Source: Halomonas sp. A40-4 (GTDB lineage Bacteria > Pseudomonadota > Gammaproteobacteria > Pseudomonadales > Halomonadaceae). Taken from it: DNA of 64,000 nucleotides. Each line of letters begins with the position of its first letter. The stretch's first letter is position 1. Of this stretch, positions 13,299-22,584 are shown one piece after another. The notes beneath the pieces are model-generated. The model did no database searches, was not told where the DNA came from, and was given only the letters and a program-made list of their open reading frames with translations. The stretch lies in assembly GCF_015767635.1 (NCBI RefSeq), contig NZ_CP065230.1, positions 3,348,001 through 3,412,000 on the forward strand, given 5' to 3'. The position numbers were made by a program, and so were the translations under genes.

Positions 13299-13321
13299 AT
13301 TCTCGAGGATACTGGCCTGCC

Positions 13322-14209
13322 ATGGACTTCCGCTTACTCAAACATGTGGTTACCCTGGCCGAGACGCTGCATTATGGTCGCGCCAGCGAACTTTGCCACA
13401 TCAGTCCGTCAACACTCAGCCGCTCGATTCAGCACGTTGAAGCTGAACTTGGCACTCGCCTGTTTGAGCGCGACAACCGTCATGTCACGCTGACCTCGCA
13501 AGGCTTGGCGTTTCATCACTACGCCAAAGACACGCTGGAGCAGTGGGAAACGCAAAAGCGCACCCTCGCGGCCACCACCGAACAGCTGCGCGGTGAAATC
13601 AGCATTTACTGCTCGGTCACCGCCAGCTACAGCTTTCTCTATGAGTTATTGAGCGATGTCCGCACGCGTCATCCGGGCATTGAGCTCAAGCTGCACACCG
13701 GCGACCCCGCCAACGCCATGACCCGGGTGCTGGATGGCGCTGACGATATGGCGATTACACCGCGCCCGCGCATACCGCCTGGCGCACTGGCCTTTAAATC
13801 GCTCACACGCTCGCCGTTAGTATTTATTGCGTCCAACGAGACACAGGACTGGCTACCACTCGAACCCGAAAGCTCGACCGCTGCGCAGTGGCAACGGGTG
13901 CCCATGATTCTGTCTGAAGCGGGGCTATCCAGGGAGCATACCAATACCTGGTTCAAGGCATTGGGAATCGCACCGCGGATTTATGCCCAGGTGGCCGGAC
14001 ATGAAGCCATCGTCAGCATGGTAGGCCTGGGTTTTGGCGTGGGCGTAGTGCCGAAAATTGTACTGGATAACAGCCCGCTGGCCGGGCGGGTTCAGGTGCT
14101 GAACGTGAAACCTGAACTCCCTCACTACGATGTTGGGTTATGCGTACTCAACCGACGTTTAAAAAATCCCATGATCGACGCTTTCTGGGCAACCGTCAGC
14201 GCCCGGTAA
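13322..14209 (+). CDS. ilvY: LysR-family activator of ilvC
   Basis: In enteric bacteria IlvY senses acetolactate-type substrates and activates ilvC. Residues 1-60 form the winged helix-turn-helix (MDFRLLKHVVTLAE, then HISPSTLSRSIQHVE), very close to E. coli IlvY; residues about 90-295 are the LysR substrate domain. ATG 13322 is chosen because it begins the family's usual N-terminus and gives 295 residues; the frame is open to 13193 without similarity. The divergent arrangement with ilvC is the classic one. In Pseudomonas ilvI-ilvH-ilvC are contiguous, whereas here ilvY separates ilvH from ilvC. Confidence 0.93.
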   Translation: MDFRLLKHVVTLAETLHYGRASELCHISPSTLSRSIQHVEAELGTRLFERDNRHVTLTSQGLAFHHYAKDTLEQWETQKRTLAATTEQLRGEISIYCSVTASYSFLYELLSDVRTRHPGIELKLHTGDPANAMTRVLDGADDMAITPRPRIPPGALAFKSLTRSPLVFIASNETQDWLPLEPESSTAAQWQRVPMILSEAGLSREHTNTWFKALGIAPRIYAQVAGHEAIVSMVGLGFGVGVVPKIVLDNSPLAGRVQVLNVKPELPHYDVGLCVLNRRLKNPMIDAFWATVSAR

Positions 14210-14229
14210 AAACCTTCACCCATGAAAAA

Positions 14230-14250
14230 GGCCGCCCAGAGAGGGCGGCC
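14230..14250. terminator. Bidirectional terminator between ilvY and ilvH
   Basis: GGCCGCCC and GGGCGGCC pair around AGAGA, with A on the left side and TTT on the right. It lies between the convergent ends of ilvY (14209) and ilvH (14283). Confidence 0.85.
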
Positions 14251-14282
14251 TTTCGACCAGAGGCATTCGTCAACAGAGCTGC

Positions 14283-14774
14283 CTACAGCGACAGCACCTT
14301 GTCGCCGCGGGCAATACCCGACACCCCGGTACGCGCCACTTCCAGAATACCCACCGGTGCCATGGCCTGAAGGAAGGCATCCAGCTTGGCGGCATCGCCG
14401 GTGATCTGTACCGTGTAAAGGCTCGGCGTGACATCGACCACCTGGGCTCGGAAGATATCCACCGTGCGCTTCACCTCGTCACGCGCGGCGCCTAGCGCTT
14501 TCACCTTCACCAGCATCAGTTCACGCTCGATATGGTTGCCTTCGGTGAGATCCACCAGCTTGACCACATCAATCAGTTTGTTGAGGTGCTTGGTGATCTG
14601 CTCGATCACCCGGTCATCGCCCACCGTCGTCACTGTAAGGCGCGACAGCGACGGGTCTTCCGTGGGTGCGACGTTAAGCGTTTCAATGTTGAAGTTTCGC
14701 TGGGAAAACAGCCCGACCACACGTGACAGCGCACCCGGTTCGTTTTCCATCAGAATCGAGATGATATGACGCAT
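14283..14774 (-). CDS. ilvH: Acetolactate synthase small (regulatory) subunit
   Basis: Regulatory subunit that activates the catalytic subunit and confers valine feedback inhibition. The 163 residues match the family length. An ACT domain occupies about residues 2-78 (start MRHIISILMENEPGALSRV, with the FNIETLNV strand) and a second ferredoxin-like half follows. Its ATG shares one base with the ilvI stop (TGATG), so the two subunits are translationally coupled. Confidence 0.97.
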   Translation of the reverse strand: MRHIISILMENEPGALSRVVGLFSQRNFNIETLNVAPTEDPSLSRLTVTTVGDDRVIEQITKHLNKLIDVVKLVDLTEGNHIERELMLVKVKALGAARDEVKRTVDIFRAQVVDVTPSLYTVQITGDAAKLDAFLQAMAPVGILEVARTGVSGIARGDKVLSL

Positions 14775-16498
14775 CAGGTACGCTCCGTTTTAGACAGCAG
14801 CATGTCGCGCATGGCGCCCAACGGCACCTGCATCGGATAGACGTGCTCAAAAGGGTCGACCTTCACGTCAAGAAACACCAGCTCGTGCTTGTCAGCAAAC
14901 GCCCGCTCCATCGCCGGTTCCAACTCATCAATGGTTGTCACGGTGATCGCGGTGAACCCATACGCCTCAATCAACATATGAAAATCGGGCAGCGACTCCA
15001 TATATGAGTGGGCGTGGCGCGACTTATAGTTCAAGTCCTGCCACTGACGCACCATGCCAAGCGAGGCATTGTTGAGATTGACAATCTTGACACCGACACC
15101 GTACTGCTTACAGGTCGAAAGCTCCTGCATCATCATCTGAAAGCTGCCTTCACCGGTGACGCATACCACGTCATCGTCCGGGAAGTTCTGCTTGATACCC
15201 ATGGCAGCCGGGAAGCCAAATCCCATGGTGCCCAGCCCCCCTGAGGTAATCAGTCGGTTGGGTTTATCAAACTTGTAGTATTGCGCCGCGAACATCTGGT
15301 GCTGGCCCACGTCGGTGGTCACGTAGGCCTCACCGCGGGTCACCCGGCAAAGCGCTTCGATTACCTCCTGAGGCTTGAGGGCTTCCCCCGTGCTGGACGG
15401 CTCGTAAAGTTTGCCTTCACGGTCGGCGCGCCAGTCATCAATCTTCTGCCACCATTCCGTCAGTGCTTCCGGATGCGCAATTTCCTGCCCCTGCACCAGA
15501 CTAATCATCTCATTAATGACACTTGAGGCCGGGCCGACAATCGGCACATCGGCGCGTACGGTCTTGGAGATGGAGCTTGGGTCGACATCGACGTGAATAA
15601 TCTTCGCCGTTGGGCAGAACTTCGAGGTATTGTTCGTCACGCGGTCGTCAAAGCGCGCACCAATGGCGATGATCAGGTCCGCATGATGCATCGCCATATT
15701 GGATTCATAGGAGCCATGCATCCCCAGCCAGCCCAAACACTGCCGGTCACTTTGAGGGTACGAGCCAATCCCCATCAATGTGGTGGTTATCGGAAAGCCC
15801 AGTTGCTTGACCAGGTCGGTCAGACCGTCGCTGGCCTTACCCAGCACGACACCGCCGCCGGTATAGAATACCGGGCGCTTGGCCTTGAGCATCATCTCGA
15901 CGGCTTTCTTTATCTGCCCTGTATGGCCTCGGGTCACCGGGTTGTAGGAGCGCATCTTGACCTTCTTCGGGTAGACGTACTCGTAACGCTCGGTGGGTGC
16001 GGTCATGTCTTTGGGAATATCGACCACGACGGGGCCGGGACGTCCAGTGGCCGCCAGATAGAAGGCTTTTTTTAGCACTTCCGGGATTTCGGATGGGTGA
16101 CGAATCGAGAAGCTGTGCTTCACAATCGGGCGGGTCACACCGACGATATCGGTCTCCTGGAAGGCATCATCGCCGATCAGGTGACTCATTACCTGCCCAC
16201 ACAGCACCACCATGGGAATCGAGTCCATATAAGCGGTAGCAATGCCGGTCACGGCGTTGGTGGCACCCGGGCCCGAGGTCACCAGCACACAGCCGGGCTT
16301 GCCGGACGCGCGTGCATAACCGTCGGCTGCATGGGTCGCCGCTTGTTCGTGACGCACCAGAATGTGCTTCACCTTGTCCTGGCGGAAGAGCGCATCATAG
16401 ATATGCAGCGCCGCACCGCCGGGATAACCATAAATGTATTCGACGCCCTCATCTTGCAAGAAGCGGGCAATCATATCTGCGCCGGAAAGCAGTTCCAC
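14774..16498 (-). CDS. ilvI: Acetolactate synthase large (catalytic) subunit
   Basis: Thiamine-diphosphate and FAD enzyme that condenses pyruvate into acetolactate, the first common step of branched-chain amino acid synthesis. GTG 16498 begins VELLSGADMIARFLQDEGV, matching E. coli IlvI, with a GGGGAG site 7 bases before; this gives 574 residues, the usual length. The frame runs on upstream to 16600, but that part lies in the leader. The catalytic Glu is in HEQAATHAADGYARA; the ThDP metal motif reads GEGSFQM...NLNN, with Glu in place of the usual first Asp, a variant I recall from Pseudomonas. The gene is preceded by a structured leader. Confidence 0.96.
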   Translation of the reverse strand: MELLSGADMIARFLQDEGVEYIYGYPGGAALHIYDALFRQDKVKHILVRHEQAATHAADGYARASGKPGCVLVTSGPGATNAVTGIATAYMDSIPMVVLCGQVMSHLIGDDAFQETDIVGVTRPIVKHSFSIRHPSEIPEVLKKAFYLAATGRPGPVVVDIPKDMTAPTERYEYVYPKKVKMRSYNPVTRGHTGQIKKAVEMMLKAKRPVFYTGGGVVLGKASDGLTDLVKQLGFPITTTLMGIGSYPQSDRQCLGWLGMHGSYESNMAMHHADLIIAIGARFDDRVTNNTSKFCPTAKIIHVDVDPSSISKTVRADVPIVGPASSVINEMISLVQGQEIAHPEALTEWWQKIDDWRADREGKLYEPSSTGEALKPQEVIEALCRVTRGEAYVTTDVGQHQMFAAQYYKFDKPNRLITSGGLGTMGFGFPAAMGIKQNFPDDDVVCVTGEGSFQMMMQELSTCKQYGVGVKIVNLNNASLGMVRQWQDLNYKSRHAHSYMESLPDFHMLIEAYGFTAITVTTIDELEPAMERAFADKHELVFLDVKVDPFEHVYPMQVPLGAMRDMLLSKTERT

Positions 16499-16800
16499 AG
16501 TGTTTCTCCCCTGAAGGTCTCGAGTGCGATCCGCAGACAATTCTACGGTGTCGAGTGCGGCGGTATGCCGCTGCCAGCCATCGCTGGCACCTGATGCCAA
16601 ACCCTGGCATAAGGCCCGGTTAGGGCCTGCACTCTTATCACGGCAGTTCGCCGTGTCGGGGCGTTGGCCAGGTCGGGCGGTTAGCCCAAGCCCGGAAGTC
16701 CTTCGGCGGGTAGAGGCATTCGCCTACCCTTCGCGCGGGGACTGGGGATTACCCGTTGGTTCCGCGCCCGCAAATCAGGAACCCTCAAGATTCCATTAGC
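16499..16800 (-). promoter_or_regulatory. Structured ilvI leader region
   Basis: About 300 bases with no ordinary gene but at least five close inverted repeats: TGCCAGC/GCTGGCA (16572-16589), TGCCA/TGGCA (about 16595-16609), GGCCC/GGGCC (16613-16627), CACGGC/GCCGTG (about 16639-16655) and GGGTAG/CTACCC (16708-16729). A TTGACA lies at about 16815-16810 as a possible -35, without a good -10. None of the hairpins has a long T-run, so a classic terminator-attenuator is not obvious. Some control of ilvIH through RNA structure is plausible, not shown. Confidence 0.5.
16681..16719 (-). CDS. Possible 12-residue ilvI leader peptide
   Basis: ATG 16719 opens MPLPAEGLPGLG then TAA, three of twelve codons being Leu (CTA, CTT, TTG). 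AGGG lies 7 bases before the start, but both the ribosome site and the ATG sit inside the GGGTAG/CTACCC hairpin. Leu-rich short leaders control branched-chain operons in other bacteria. An ORF this short can easily occur by chance, and no antiterminator pairing was established. Confidence 0.25.
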   Translation of the reverse strand: MPLPAEGLPGLG

Positions 16801-16858
16801 ATCCTCAGCCTGTCAACCTTCGATCCAACGAAAGCCGACAAACAGGTTATTTGAAAGC

Positions 16859-16892
16859 AAAAAAAGCCCCGCTGACATCGTCAAGCGGGGCT
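16859..16892 (-). terminator. clpB terminator
   Basis: On the minus strand AGCCCCGCT and AGCGGGGCT form a 9-bp stem with a 10-base loop, followed by seven T. It lies 20 bases after the clpB stop. Confidence 0.93.
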
Positions 16893-16912
16893 GATAGGCA
16901 GAGAACCTTATA

Positions 16913-19507
16913 TTAAGAGAACACTAATTTACCATCGGCCGCACTGATATGAATGGTGTCGCCGGGTGAAAATTTGCCGGCCAGCAGATCCTGGGACAAG
17001 GGGTTCTCGATACGGCTTTGAATCGCCCGCTTGAGCGGCCTTGCACCATATACCGGGTCAAACCCCACTACGGCTAACTGTGCCAAGGCATCGTCACTGA
17101 TTTCCAGACGTAACTCGTGCTCAGCAAGGCGCGCTTTCAGGCGCTCAAGCTGAATGCCGGCAATCGCCTGAATCTGCTCTTGGCCAAGCGCGTGGAACAC
17201 CACCACTTCATCGATACGGTTGATCAATTCAGGCCGGAAGTGGTTACCCACCACCTCCATGACGCTATTTTTCATCACTTCGTAATCACTGTCTTGATCC
17301 TCACCAGCGCCTCCGCCCATACGCTGGATAATGTCCGATCCCATGTTGGAGGTCATGACGATCACGGTATTGCGAAAATCTACCGTGCGGCCCTGACCGT
17401 CGGTCAAACGCCCGTCTTCCAGCACCTGGAGCAGGATATTGAACACATCAGGGTGAGCCTTCTCTACCTCGTCCAACAGCATTACCGAATAGGGCTTGCG
17501 GCGCACCGCTTCAGTCAAGTAGCCGCCCTCTTCGTAGCCCACGTAACCGGGCGGCGCACCGATCAGACGGGCCACGGAGTGCTTCTCCATGAACTCCGAC
17601 ATGTCGATACGCACCATGGCTTCCTCGGTGTCGAACAGGTAGTTGGCCAGCGACTTGCACAGCTCTGTCTTACCTACCCCGGTGGGGCCGAGAAACAGGA
17701 ACGAGCCGTTCGGGCGGTTGGGGTCAGCAAGACCGGCCCGTGAGCGACGCACGGCGTTGGCCACGGCCTCGACCGCTTCATCCTGGCCGATTACCCGTTC
17801 GTGCAGCGCCTCTTCCATACGCAGCAGCTTGTCCCGCTCGCCTTCCAGCATCTTGGCGACCGGAATACCCGTCCAGCGGGAAACGACCTCGGCAATCTCC
17901 TCCTCCGTCACGTTGGAGCGCAGCAGTTGATGGCTTGAGGTATCCGTTTCGCTGTCGGCGCTTTCAGCGATTTTCTTCTCCAGCTCGGGTATCTTGCCGT
18001 ACTGAATCTCCGACATGCGGCCCAGGTCACCCTGGCGGCGGGCCTGTTCAAGATCGATACGGGCCTGTTCCAGGTCGGCCTTGAACTGCGCTGCCCCCTG
18101 AATACTGGCCTTCTCGGCTTTCCAGATCTCATCCAGATCCGCGTACTCGCGCTCCAACTCGTGGATCTGGTTGTTGAGCGCTTCCAGGCGTTTTTTGGTC
18201 GCCTCGTCGGTCTCTTTCTTAAGCGCTTCGCGCTCCATCTTGAGCTGAATCAAGCGGCGGTCGAGCTTATCCATCTCCTCAGGTTTGGAATCCAGCTCCA
18301 TACGAATACGCGAGGCTGCTTCATCGATCAGGTCGATGGCTTTATCGGGCAACTGGCGGTCGGTAATGTAGCGGGTGGAGAGTTTCGCCGCGGCAATAAT
18401 CGCCGAGTCCGTGATATCGACGCCGTGGTGGACCTCGTAGCGCTCCTTAAGGCCACGCAGAATCGCCACAGTGTCCTCTTCCGTCGGCTCGTCGACCAGC
18501 ACCTTCTGGAAACGGCGCTCAAGCGCGGCATCTTTCTCGATATGCTGGCGATACTCATCCAGGGTAGTGGCACCCACGCAATGCAACTCACCGCGAGCCA
18601 GCGCCGGCTTAAGCATATTACCCGCATCCATGGCGCCTTCGGCCTTGCCTGCGCCAACCATGGTGTGCAGCTCATCGATGAACAGGATCACCCGGCCTTC
18701 TTCCTGGGAGAGCTCTTTGAGCACCGCTTTCAGGCGCTCTTCAAAATCGCCGCGGAACTTGGCCCCCGCCAGCAACGCGCCCATATCCAACGACAGCACG
18801 CGCTTTTCCTTCAGGCCTTCTGGGACTTCGCCATCGACGATCCGCTGCGCCAGACCTTCGACAATGGCAGTTTTACCGACACCGGGCTCACCGATGAGAA
18901 CAGGGTTGTTCTTGGTGCGACGCTGCAGCACCTGGATGGTGCGACGAATTTCGTCGTCGCGGCCAATCACCGGATCCAGCTTGCCGTCCAGCGCGCGCTG
19001 AGTCAGGTCCAAGGTGTACTTGTTGAGCGCCTCACGCTGGTCCTCAGCGTTCGGGTCGTCCACCTTGGCGCCCCCGCGCAAGCTATCTATGGCGGCTTCA
19101 AGCGCTTTGCGGGTAAGCCCGACCTGCTTCATCAACTTGGTGATGGCGCTGTTCATTTCCAGCGCGGCCAGCAGCACCAGCTCGCTGGCAATAAACTGGT
19201 CGTCACGCTTCTGCGCTTCGCGGTCGGTCAAGTTGAAAAGCTTGACCAAATCCCGCGAGGGCTGCACCTCGCCATCGAACTGGCCGACCTTGGGCAAATC
19301 GTCAAGTTGCTGAACCAAGCCATCGCGCAGGCGCGAACTACTGCCCTCAGCTTTTTCGACCAGGGCCTTGATGCCGGTATCTTTGGTATCCAGTAGCGCC
19401 AGCAGCAAGTGAGCAGGCTCAAGCTGGTTGTGTCCACGGCCAACAGCCACTGATTGCGCCTCGGCAATGGCGGCCTGAAGCTTGGCGGTAAATTTATCAA
19501 ATCGCAT
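16913..19507 (-). CDS. clpB: ATP-dependent disaggregase ClpB
   Basis: Hexameric cytoplasmic chaperone that pulls proteins out of aggregates together with DnaK. The 864 residues match the family. Domains in order: double Clp-N repeat (about 1-145), AAA1 with Walker [10 protein letters not shown] (about 206), a coiled-coil middle domain (about 410-530, rich in Glu, Lys and Arg), and AAA2 with GPTGVGKTE (about 607) and a C-terminal D2-small domain. ATG 19507 is chosen for its strong GGAGG site and family start [11 protein letters not shown]; the frame is open further up to 19582. A heat-shock promoter was not identified with confidence. Confidence 0.98.
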   Translation of the reverse strand: MRFDKFTAKLQAAIAEAQSVAVGRGHNQLEPAHLLLALLDTKDTGIKALVEKAEGSSSRLRDGLVQQLDDLPKVGQFDGEVQPSRDLVKLFNLTDREAQKRDDQFIASELVLLAALEMNSAITKLMKQVGLTRKALEAAIDSLRGGAKVDDPNAEDQREALNKYTLDLTQRALDGKLDPVIGRDDEIRRTIQVLQRRTKNNPVLIGEPGVGKTAIVEGLAQRIVDGEVPEGLKEKRVLSLDMGALLAGAKFRGDFEERLKAVLKELSQEEGRVILFIDELHTMVGAGKAEGAMDAGNMLKPALARGELHCVGATTLDEYRQHIEKDAALERRFQKVLVDEPTEEDTVAILRGLKERYEVHHGVDITDSAIIAAAKLSTRYITDRQLPDKAIDLIDEAASRIRMELDSKPEEMDKLDRRLIQLKMEREALKKETDEATKKRLEALNNQIHELEREYADLDEIWKAEKASIQGAAQFKADLEQARIDLEQARRQGDLGRMSEIQYGKIPELEKKIAESADSETDTSSHQLLRSNVTEEEIAEVVSRWTGIPVAKMLEGERDKLLRMEEALHERVIGQDEAVEAVANAVRRSRAGLADPNRPNGSFLFLGPTGVGKTELCKSLANYLFDTEEAMVRIDMSEFMEKHSVARLIGAPPGYVGYEEGGYLTEAVRRKPYSVMLLDEVEKAHPDVFNILLQVLEDGRLTDGQGRTVDFRNTVIVMTSNMGSDIIQRMGGGAGEDQDSDYEVMKNSVMEVVGNHFRPELINRIDEVVVFHALGQEQIQAIAGIQLERLKARLAEHELRLEISDDALAQLAVVGFDPVYGARPLKRAIQSRIENPLSQDLLAGKFSPGDTIHISAADGKLVFS

Positions 19508-19651
19508 AGTTTCCTCCTGGGGGTGGCCGCGCGTTTGGACGTACGGCGTATCCCGATAACCTGTCATCATCGTGCTAATCACGATTAGATTGACTAGTTA
19601 AATGGCGTCAGCGCCAGGAGGTTTCAAGGGGAAGTGTGACCGTCTGCTGAT

Positions 19652-20407
19652 TTACTTGATCCAGATCACGCTCGCCATTCTGCCGGTACGGCCGCCGTCT
19701 CGACGATAGGAGTAAAAGCGTGACTCGCAGGCAGTGCAGAAGTGACCGCCGCTGATGTGATGAATCCCCAACGCCTCAAGACGAAAGCGGGCCAACCGGT
19801 AGAGGTCAGCCATGTGATGCCCCAGACGATAAGGGCTGTGGTCGAACGCATCCGCCGTTTCAGGCTGAGCTGCCACAAAGGCCCCGTAGACCTCGGGGCC
19901 CACTTCAAATTGCGCGTTCGATATCGCCGGGCCCAGCCACACCAGAATATCGTCTGGATCACTGTTCATCGCTGAGACCGTGGCTTCCAACACGCCCGTG
20001 GCCATGCCACGCCAGCCCGCGTGGGCAACCGCCACCTGGGTCCCCGCTCGGTTGCAAAACAATACCGGCAGGCAGTCGGCCGTCAGCACCACACAGGCGT
20101 AGCCGCGGTCATTGGCAATCGCCGCGTCAGCCTCTGGCGCATCACATTGATACGCCTGCTGAACGCGCGCGCCATGGACTTGATTGAGCCACAGCAATGG
20201 ACGCTCATCACCGAGTTCTTTTTCAAGTAACCGACGACACAGATCAACGTGGTCAGCGTTATCACCGACATGGGCAGCCGGATTGAAGGCAGCAAAATCA
20301 CCTTGGCTGGGCCCTGTTTCCCGGGTGGTGACAAACGCCCCCACGTTAGCCGGTGCCGGCCAATCAGGCACCAACAGCGTGGGCTTCAGGTCAATGGCAT
20401 CGCTCAT
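19652..20407 (-). CDS. pgeF: Peptidoglycan editing factor PgeF (YfiH, laccase-domain)
   Basis: Family once called multicopper polyphenol oxidase; in E. coli it removes wrongly incorporated L-Ser from muropeptides and so keeps peptidoglycan composition correct. The 251 residues show the metal-site pattern: His in NQVHGARV, Cys in TADCLPVLFC and His in AHAGWRG. The C-terminal CESRFYSYRRDGGRTGRMA is also characteristic. It overlaps the rluD stop by four bases (ATGA), an rluD-pgeF-clpB order common in gammaproteobacteria. Confidence 0.93.
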   Translation of the reverse strand: MSDAIDLKPTLLVPDWPAPANVGAFVTTRETGPSQGDFAAFNPAAHVGDNADHVDLCRRLLEKELGDERPLLWLNQVHGARVQQAYQCDAPEADAAIANDRGYACVVLTADCLPVLFCNRAGTQVAVAHAGWRGMATGVLEATVSAMNSDPDDILVWLGPAISNAQFEVGPEVYGAFVAAQPETADAFDHSPYRLGHHMADLYRLARFRLEALGIHHISGGHFCTACESRFYSYRRDGGRTGRMASVIWIK

Positions 20408-21363
20408 TGCATGGTCTCGCTATCGTCGCGCAGGTAGTCCAACAACATTAGTAGATCATCAGGCAGGCCTGCGTGGAAAGTCAGTGTTTCGCCGCTAACA
20501 GGGTGGATAAATCGCAGCTTGCGCGCGTGCAGCGCCTGACGGGGAAACTCGCGCAGTATGTCTTTTAATGGACCAGCAGCGCCAGGCGGCAGCTTGGCGC
20601 GCCCGCCATAGAGCTGATCACCAATCAGCGGGTAGCGGGCGTGGGCCATGTGGACACGGATCTGGTGAGTGCGCCCGGTTTCCAGCTGGCAGCGAACGTG
20701 CGTATGCGCACGAAAGCGCTCCACCACACGAAAATGGGTCACTGTCGGTTTGCCTGAGGCGTTCACCGCCTGGCGTTTACGATCTTTGGGATGGCGTCCA
20801 ATCGGTGCATCGATCGTGCTGCCCGCGATCGGCTTGCCAATCACCACGGCATCGTACTGGCGGGAAACAGTGCGCGCCTGTAGCTGCTCAACCAGAGCGG
20901 TTTGCGCGGGCAGGGTCTTGGCCACCATCATTAGCCCGGTGGTATCTTTATCCAGCCGGTGGACGATGCCTGCCCGGGGGACTTCCGCCAACGCAGGATG
21001 ATGATACAACAGGGCGTTCAACAACGTGCCATCCGGGTTGCCCGCCGCCGGGTGAACCACCATCCCCGCTGGCTTGTTGACCACCATCACCGTCTCGTCT
21101 TCAAAGACGATATCCAGCGGGATCGCCTGAGGCTCAAAACGCGTATCTTCCTCGAGTGTTGCTTGCAGCACGAGCGTCTCGTAACCGTGCAACTTCGCCT
21201 TGGGTTTGGCTTTTTCGCCATCGACCGTCAACTCACCGGCATTGATCCACGCTTTCAAACGTTCACGAGAGTAATCACTGAACAACTCGGCCGCCGCTTG
21301 GTCCAAACGGGCACCTGCCAATGACGTTGGCACGCGTTGCGTCGCTTCAACACTGCGAGGCAT
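20404..21363 (-). CDS. rluD: 23S rRNA pseudouridine synthase RluD
   Basis: Makes pseudouridines 1911, 1915 and 1917 in helix 69 of 23S rRNA. The 319 residues hold an N-terminal S4 RNA-binding domain (about 15-75, RLDQAAAELFSDYSRERLKAW) and the catalytic domain with motif HRLDKDTTGL, which carries the catalytic Asp. It is divergent from bamD, as in many gammaproteobacteria, and translationally coupled to pgeF. Confidence 0.96.
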   Translation of the reverse strand: MPRSVEATQRVPTSLAGARLDQAAAELFSDYSRERLKAWINAGELTVDGEKAKPKAKLHGYETLVLQATLEEDTRFEPQAIPLDIVFEDETVMVVNKPAGMVVHPAAGNPDGTLLNALLYHHPALAEVPRAGIVHRLDKDTTGLMMVAKTLPAQTALVEQLQARTVSRQYDAVVIGKPIAGSTIDAPIGRHPKDRKRQAVNASGKPTVTHFRVVERFRAHTHVRCQLETGRTHQIRVHMAHARYPLIGDQLYGGRAKLPPGAAGPLKDILREFPRQALHARKLRFIHPVSGETLTFHAGLPDDLLMLLDYLRDDSETMQ

Positions 21364-21522
21364 AGGATAACTTCCTTTAACGACACCCCGGCAATGTAAT
21401 ACGAAGCCTGCGTTTTTTGCCGAGGTGATTTATAGTGGGCTGACTGTGACTTATTCTACCATTTCTACTCATGGCCATCGTCGCTTTTCGGTGATTGAGG
21501 CTTGTTTGCAACGAGGATGATG

Positions 21523-22335
21523 ATGCGCGCTTTTTCCGCTGCCAACCGCTTTGGCGTGTTTGCTTTAAGTTTTGCTCTACTGGCTGGGTGCGCCAGCAAT
21601 GGCAACAACGACACAGCCTACGACGATGACGAATACGCTGGCGTTGCCGAGCGTGAACTCTACGAACGGGCGCGCGATGCTCTTGATGCGAACCGCTTCA
21701 ATATCGCGGTAGAACGCCTGGAGGCGCTGGACACCCGCTACCCGTTTGGCGAGCACGCTGAACAGGCCCAGTTGGAGTTGATTTACGCCTATTACGAGAA
21801 TGGCGACTGGGAAGAAGCGCGCGCCGCCGCCAGCCGATTCATTCGCTTGCACCCTGATCACCCTCAGGTCGATTATGCCTATTACCTGCGGGGCTTGTCT
21901 GCCTGGCAGGCAGGACGTTTCAGCCTTGAGCGCCTGCGCTTGATTGATATCTCCAAGCGCGACTTAGGCGCCACACGTGATGCTTACAGCGATTTCCGTG
22001 AGCTGATTCAGCGCTACCCACAAAGCGAGTATGCACCGGATGCTCAGCAGCGAATCGTGTACCTGCGTGAATTGCTCGCTCGCCATGAACTCCATGTGGC
22101 CGATTACTACCTGCGTCGCGGCGCCTATCTTGCTGCCGTTAAGCGCGGTCGCTGGGTGATCGAAAACTACCCTGAATCCAACGCCACTCACGATGCACTT
22201 GCCACCATGATAGAAGGCTACCAGGGTCTGGAGATGGACGACCGCGCCAACGAAGTGCTCGCGGTTCTGCGCGACAATGCGCCCAACCATGACCAGCTAG
22301 AAGGCAATCGGTTTGTACCCAAGCATATCGATTAG
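21523..22335 (+). CDS. bamD: Outer membrane assembly lipoprotein BamD (ComL)
   Basis: Essential lipoprotein of the BAM complex that folds beta-barrel proteins into the outer membrane. A signal peptide ends in the lipobox LLAGC, and five TPR-like helical repeats fill the mature part (for example YERARDALDANRFNIAVERLE and ARAAASRFIRLHPDHPQVDYA). Three ATG codons follow one another (21517, 21520, 21523); the third has the best spacing (6 bases) from CGAGG, giving 270 residues. Its divergence from rluD is conserved in the class. Confidence 0.95.
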   Translation: MRAFSAANRFGVFALSFALLAGCASNGNNDTAYDDDEYAGVAERELYERARDALDANRFNIAVERLEALDTRYPFGEHAEQAQLELIYAYYENGDWEEARAAASRFIRLHPDHPQVDYAYYLRGLSAWQAGRFSLERLRLIDISKRDLGATRDAYSDFRELIQRYPQSEYAPDAQQRIVYLRELLARHELHVADYYLRRGAYLAAVKRGRWVIENYPESNATHDALATMIEGYQGLEMDDRANEVLAVLRDNAPNHDQLEGNRFVPKHID

Positions 22336-22416
22336 CGTATCGCGTATTCGCCATGTCAGGCGTTGACATGAGCTAGCAAGAAAGCTGTACAAGTTTTCTT
22401 GCTAAACCGCCATTTT

Positions 22417-22442
22417 AAAAGCCACGCATTCGCGTGGCTTTT
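22417..22442 (+). terminator. bamD terminator
   Basis: GCCACGC and GCGTGGC pair around ATTC, with AAAA before and TTTT after. It lies about 85 bases after the bamD stop. Confidence 0.88.
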
Positions 22443-22584
22443 CTTTTTATGCTTATATTTATCAACTAGTTAACAAAAAACCACGCTAAATCCGCCGCCA
22501 ATAGTTGTACAAAAGCTATATAAATGACTAATATCCCCGTACCAATATGATCAAGCATCTAAACGGTGCCTAAGGAGAAACTCA

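Noticed and set aside
18161..19396. Open frame of 411 codons opposite clpB
   Set aside because: It lies wholly inside clpB on the other strand, has no recognisable domain, and long antisense frames are common in GC-rich genes.
22441..22584. FliA promoter before the first chemoreceptor
   Set aside because: No GCCGATA-type -10 with a TAAA or TCAAG -35 at proper distance is present.
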